Shown here: positions 6,894 to 7,881 of the stretch, one piece after another | Layout: every line of letters starts with the position of its first letter | How positions within the stretch are numbered: position 1 is the first letter of the stretch | Origin: an uncultured beta proteobacterium | GTDB taxonomy: Bacteria; Pseudomonadota; Gammaproteobacteria; Burkholderiales; Burkholderiaceae_C | Direction: 5' to 3' | Assembly (NCBI GenBank): GCA_903886165.1 | Contig: CAISLL010000396.1 | Coordinates: 1 to 7,881, forward strand | DNA: 7,881 bases | Translations under genes and position numbers: made by a program | Notes under the pieces: generated by a model | Seen by the model: the letters and a program-made list of their open reading frames with translations, nothing else | What the model was told of the DNA's origin: nothing | Database searches by the model: none

Positions 6894-7235
6894 TCAGCTG
6901 TCAAGGGCAAGCTTGGTGGAGCGACCGCGCACCGGCTTCTGGGCGCGCTGCAAGCTGCGCGTGACCACCCTTGTGGCGCGGGCAAGAGACCGGTCCAGCG
7001 CGGTGCGCCAGTCACGCGCCAGTGATGCAATGACCACAGTGCCTGCGAGCTCGGTTTTCAGCTCCAACTGGCAGCGTTTGTCCACGCCACCGCGCGGACC
7101 GTTCACATCCGAGAACTGCACCTTGGCATGAGGCACCAAGGCCACCAGGCGGCGCAGTGCAAAACGCACACGCGTCTCGGACAAGTCGCGCATGCGGGCG
7201 CCATCGGCATCGCGTGATTCAAAAATGATTTGCAT
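6894..7235 (-). CDS. Short HPF/RaiA-like ribosome-associated protein
   Basis: The product is a small basic protein of 113 residues resembling the S30AE (hibernation-promoting factor/RaiA) fold. It starts MQIIFESRD, continues with an Arg-rich helix (TRVRFALRRL), a strand with FSDVNGPRGGVDKRCQLEL (41-59) and a second helix beginning RDWRTALDRSLARA. Members of the fold bind the decoding region of the 30S subunit and promote dormancy. This branch is more arginine-rich than classic HPF and carries a distinct GPRGGVDKR loop, so the exact ribosomal role is inferred. The ATG at 7235 has GGAG nine bases upstream and is the family-like start; a longer frame up to 7289 lacks support. It is the first full gene of the five-gene run and its ATG overlaps the stop of a possible short leader ORF. 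Confidence 0.84.
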   Translation of the reverse strand: MQIIFESRDADGARMRDLSETRVRFALRRLVALVPHAKVQFSDVNGPRGGVDKRCQLELKTELAGTVVIASLARDWRTALDRSLARATRVVTRSLQRAQKPVRGRSTKLALDS

Positions 7236-7312
7236 TAAATTTTTCTCCAGTGGTGAAAGAAGGCTCCACGATAGTGGGCAAATTGACACTTAAAAAGCAG
7301 ATAATTTCGCAT
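7235..7312 (-). CDS. Possible 25-residue leader ORF upstream of the HPF-like gene
   Basis: This short frame starts with ATG at 7312 (MRNYLLFK...) and ends with TAA at 7237-7235, whose last A is the first base of the HPF-like ATG (TAATG). A perfect AAGGAG sits at 7323-7318, five bases before the ATG. The peptide is rich in aromatic residues and His (HYRGAFFHHW) and matches no family I know. If translated, it would couple ribosomes to the downstream gene. Chance is a real alternative because the frame is short, and the transcript would have to start inside or near the divergent nhaR start. Confidence 0.3.
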   Translation of the reverse strand: MRNYLLFKCQFAHYRGAFFHHWRKI

Positions 7313-7335
7313 CCAGACTCCTTAAAAAACTGACC
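7236..7335. promoter_or_regulatory. Divergent intergenic region between the HPF-like operon and nhaR
   Basis: One hundred bases separate the two divergent starts and should carry both promoters unless these lie inside the genes. On the plus strand a perfect TTGACA occurs at 7283-7288, but no good -10 lies 16-18 bases on; the best match, GATAAT at 7300-7305, is only 11 bases away. A TTA-N9-TAA dyad at 7290-7304 fits the T-N11-A form of LysR-type binding sites and could be a self-operator for NhaR. The whole stretch is A+T-rich compared with its surroundings. Confidence 0.4.
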
Positions 7336-7881
7336 ATGAGCACCCTCTTCAATTACAAACACCTGTATTACTTCTGGGTCGTGGCCAAAGAGGGCGGCAT
7401 CTCACGCGCCGCCGACAAGTTGGACATGGCGGTACAAACCGTGAGCGCGCAGGTGCGGGAGCTGGAGCGCTCTTTGGGTTATGCCCTGCTGAAACCGGCG
7501 GGGCGTGGGCTGGTGCTGACCGATGCGGGACTAGCGGCCATGCAGCAGGCCGAGCAAATCTTTCAGCTCGGTGAAGGTCTGCCCGAACGGGTGCGCGATG
7601 CGGCGAGCACGCCCACTGTGCGCCTGGCGGTGGGTGTCTCAGACGGGCTACCAAAATTGGTGGTCAGCCGTCTGTTGCACCCCGTCGTGTCAGAGCCAAA
7701 TTTGCGCATGCTGTGCCATGAAGGCGAAATTGAGGATTTGCTGGGCGACCTGGCGCTACACCGGCTGGACGTGGTTTTCTCTGACCGGCCGGCACCGGGC
7801 AACCCGAACATCAAGCTATACAGTCACCCCATGGGGTCGTCCACCGTGGCCTGGTACGGCACACCGGCCATGGTGGCCGCG
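7336..7881 (+). CDS. nhaR: NhaR, LysR-type transcriptional regulator (3' end outside the window)
   Basis: NhaR activates the sodium/proton antiporter gene nhaA in E. coli in response to sodium. The first 182 residues of about 300 are present, ending at the window edge without a stop. The opening FNYKHLYYFWVVAKEGGISR matches the distinctive NhaR start NYNHLYYFW, and the winged helix-turn-helix follows (AADKLDMAVQTVSAQVRELE, about 25-45). The effector domain begins near residue 90 with VRLAVGVSDGLPKLVVSRLL and continues with LDVVFSDRPAP. The ATG at 7336 is placed by this conserved N terminus; no clear Shine-Dalgarno is seen. Its target here is unknown: the antiporter at 2400-3773 is a different family and 3.5 kb away, while an nhaA might lie beyond the right edge. 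Confidence 0.9.
   Translation, partial: MSTLFNYKHLYYFWVVAKEGGISRAADKLDMAVQTVSAQVRELERSLGYALLKPAGRGLVLTDAGLAAMQQAEQIFQLGEGLPERVRDAASTPTVRLAVGVSDGLPKLVVSRLLHPVVSEPNLRMLCHEGEIEDLLGDLALHRLDVVFSDRPAPGNPNIKLYSHPMGSSTVAWYGTPAMVAA

Noticed and set aside
7283..7305. TTGACA plus GATAAT as a complete sigma-70 promoter for nhaR
   Set aside because: The spacer is only 11 bases, too short for a functional pair.

Overview
The window looks like chromosomal DNA of a betaproteobacterium in the Comamonadaceae (Rhodoferax/Polaromonas-like). The protein types, the G+C-rich codon use and the pilT/yggS divergent pair all fit. So does an A+T-rich stretch inside yggS that resembles a dispersed repeat I recall from this family. 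The assignment rests on recall of these families, not on a search.

Left part (1-1713): the 5' 324 codons of pilT, the type IV pilus retraction ATPase, run leftward off the window from a GTG start. Forty-six bases away yggS, the PLP homeostasis protein, runs rightward.

Middle part (1714-4007): a decaying stretch built around one intact gene. In order it holds about 330 bases without a recognisable gene, a universal stress protein gene gutted by an internal deletion with a frame change, an intact CPA1-type cation/proton antiporter with an unusual Ala/Gly/Pro-rich insert, and, on the other strand, a truncated and frameshifted hepT (DUF86) remnant. That remnant fills the whole gap between the antiporter and the next gene.

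Right part (4003-7235, leftward): five tightly spaced genes that look like one operon. In transcription order they encode a short HPF/RaiA-like ribosome-associated protein, a Bax-inhibitor-1 family membrane protein, a TFIIB-type zinc-ribbon protein, a TerB-like helical protein and an ABC1/UbiB (COQ8-like) atypical kinase. Together they suggest a housekeeping or stress module of ribosome protection, membrane ion or stress handling and quinone-linked lipid metabolism; this role is inference. A possible 25-residue leader ORF with a perfect Shine-Dalgarno sits just upstream, its stop codon overlapping the start of the HPF-like gene. The last 546 bases are the start of nhaR, a LysR-type regulator, divergent from the operon.

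No tRNA, rRNA, CRISPR array, insertion sequence or clear defence system was seen. The nearest thing to a defence or toxin-antitoxin system is the dead hepT fragment.
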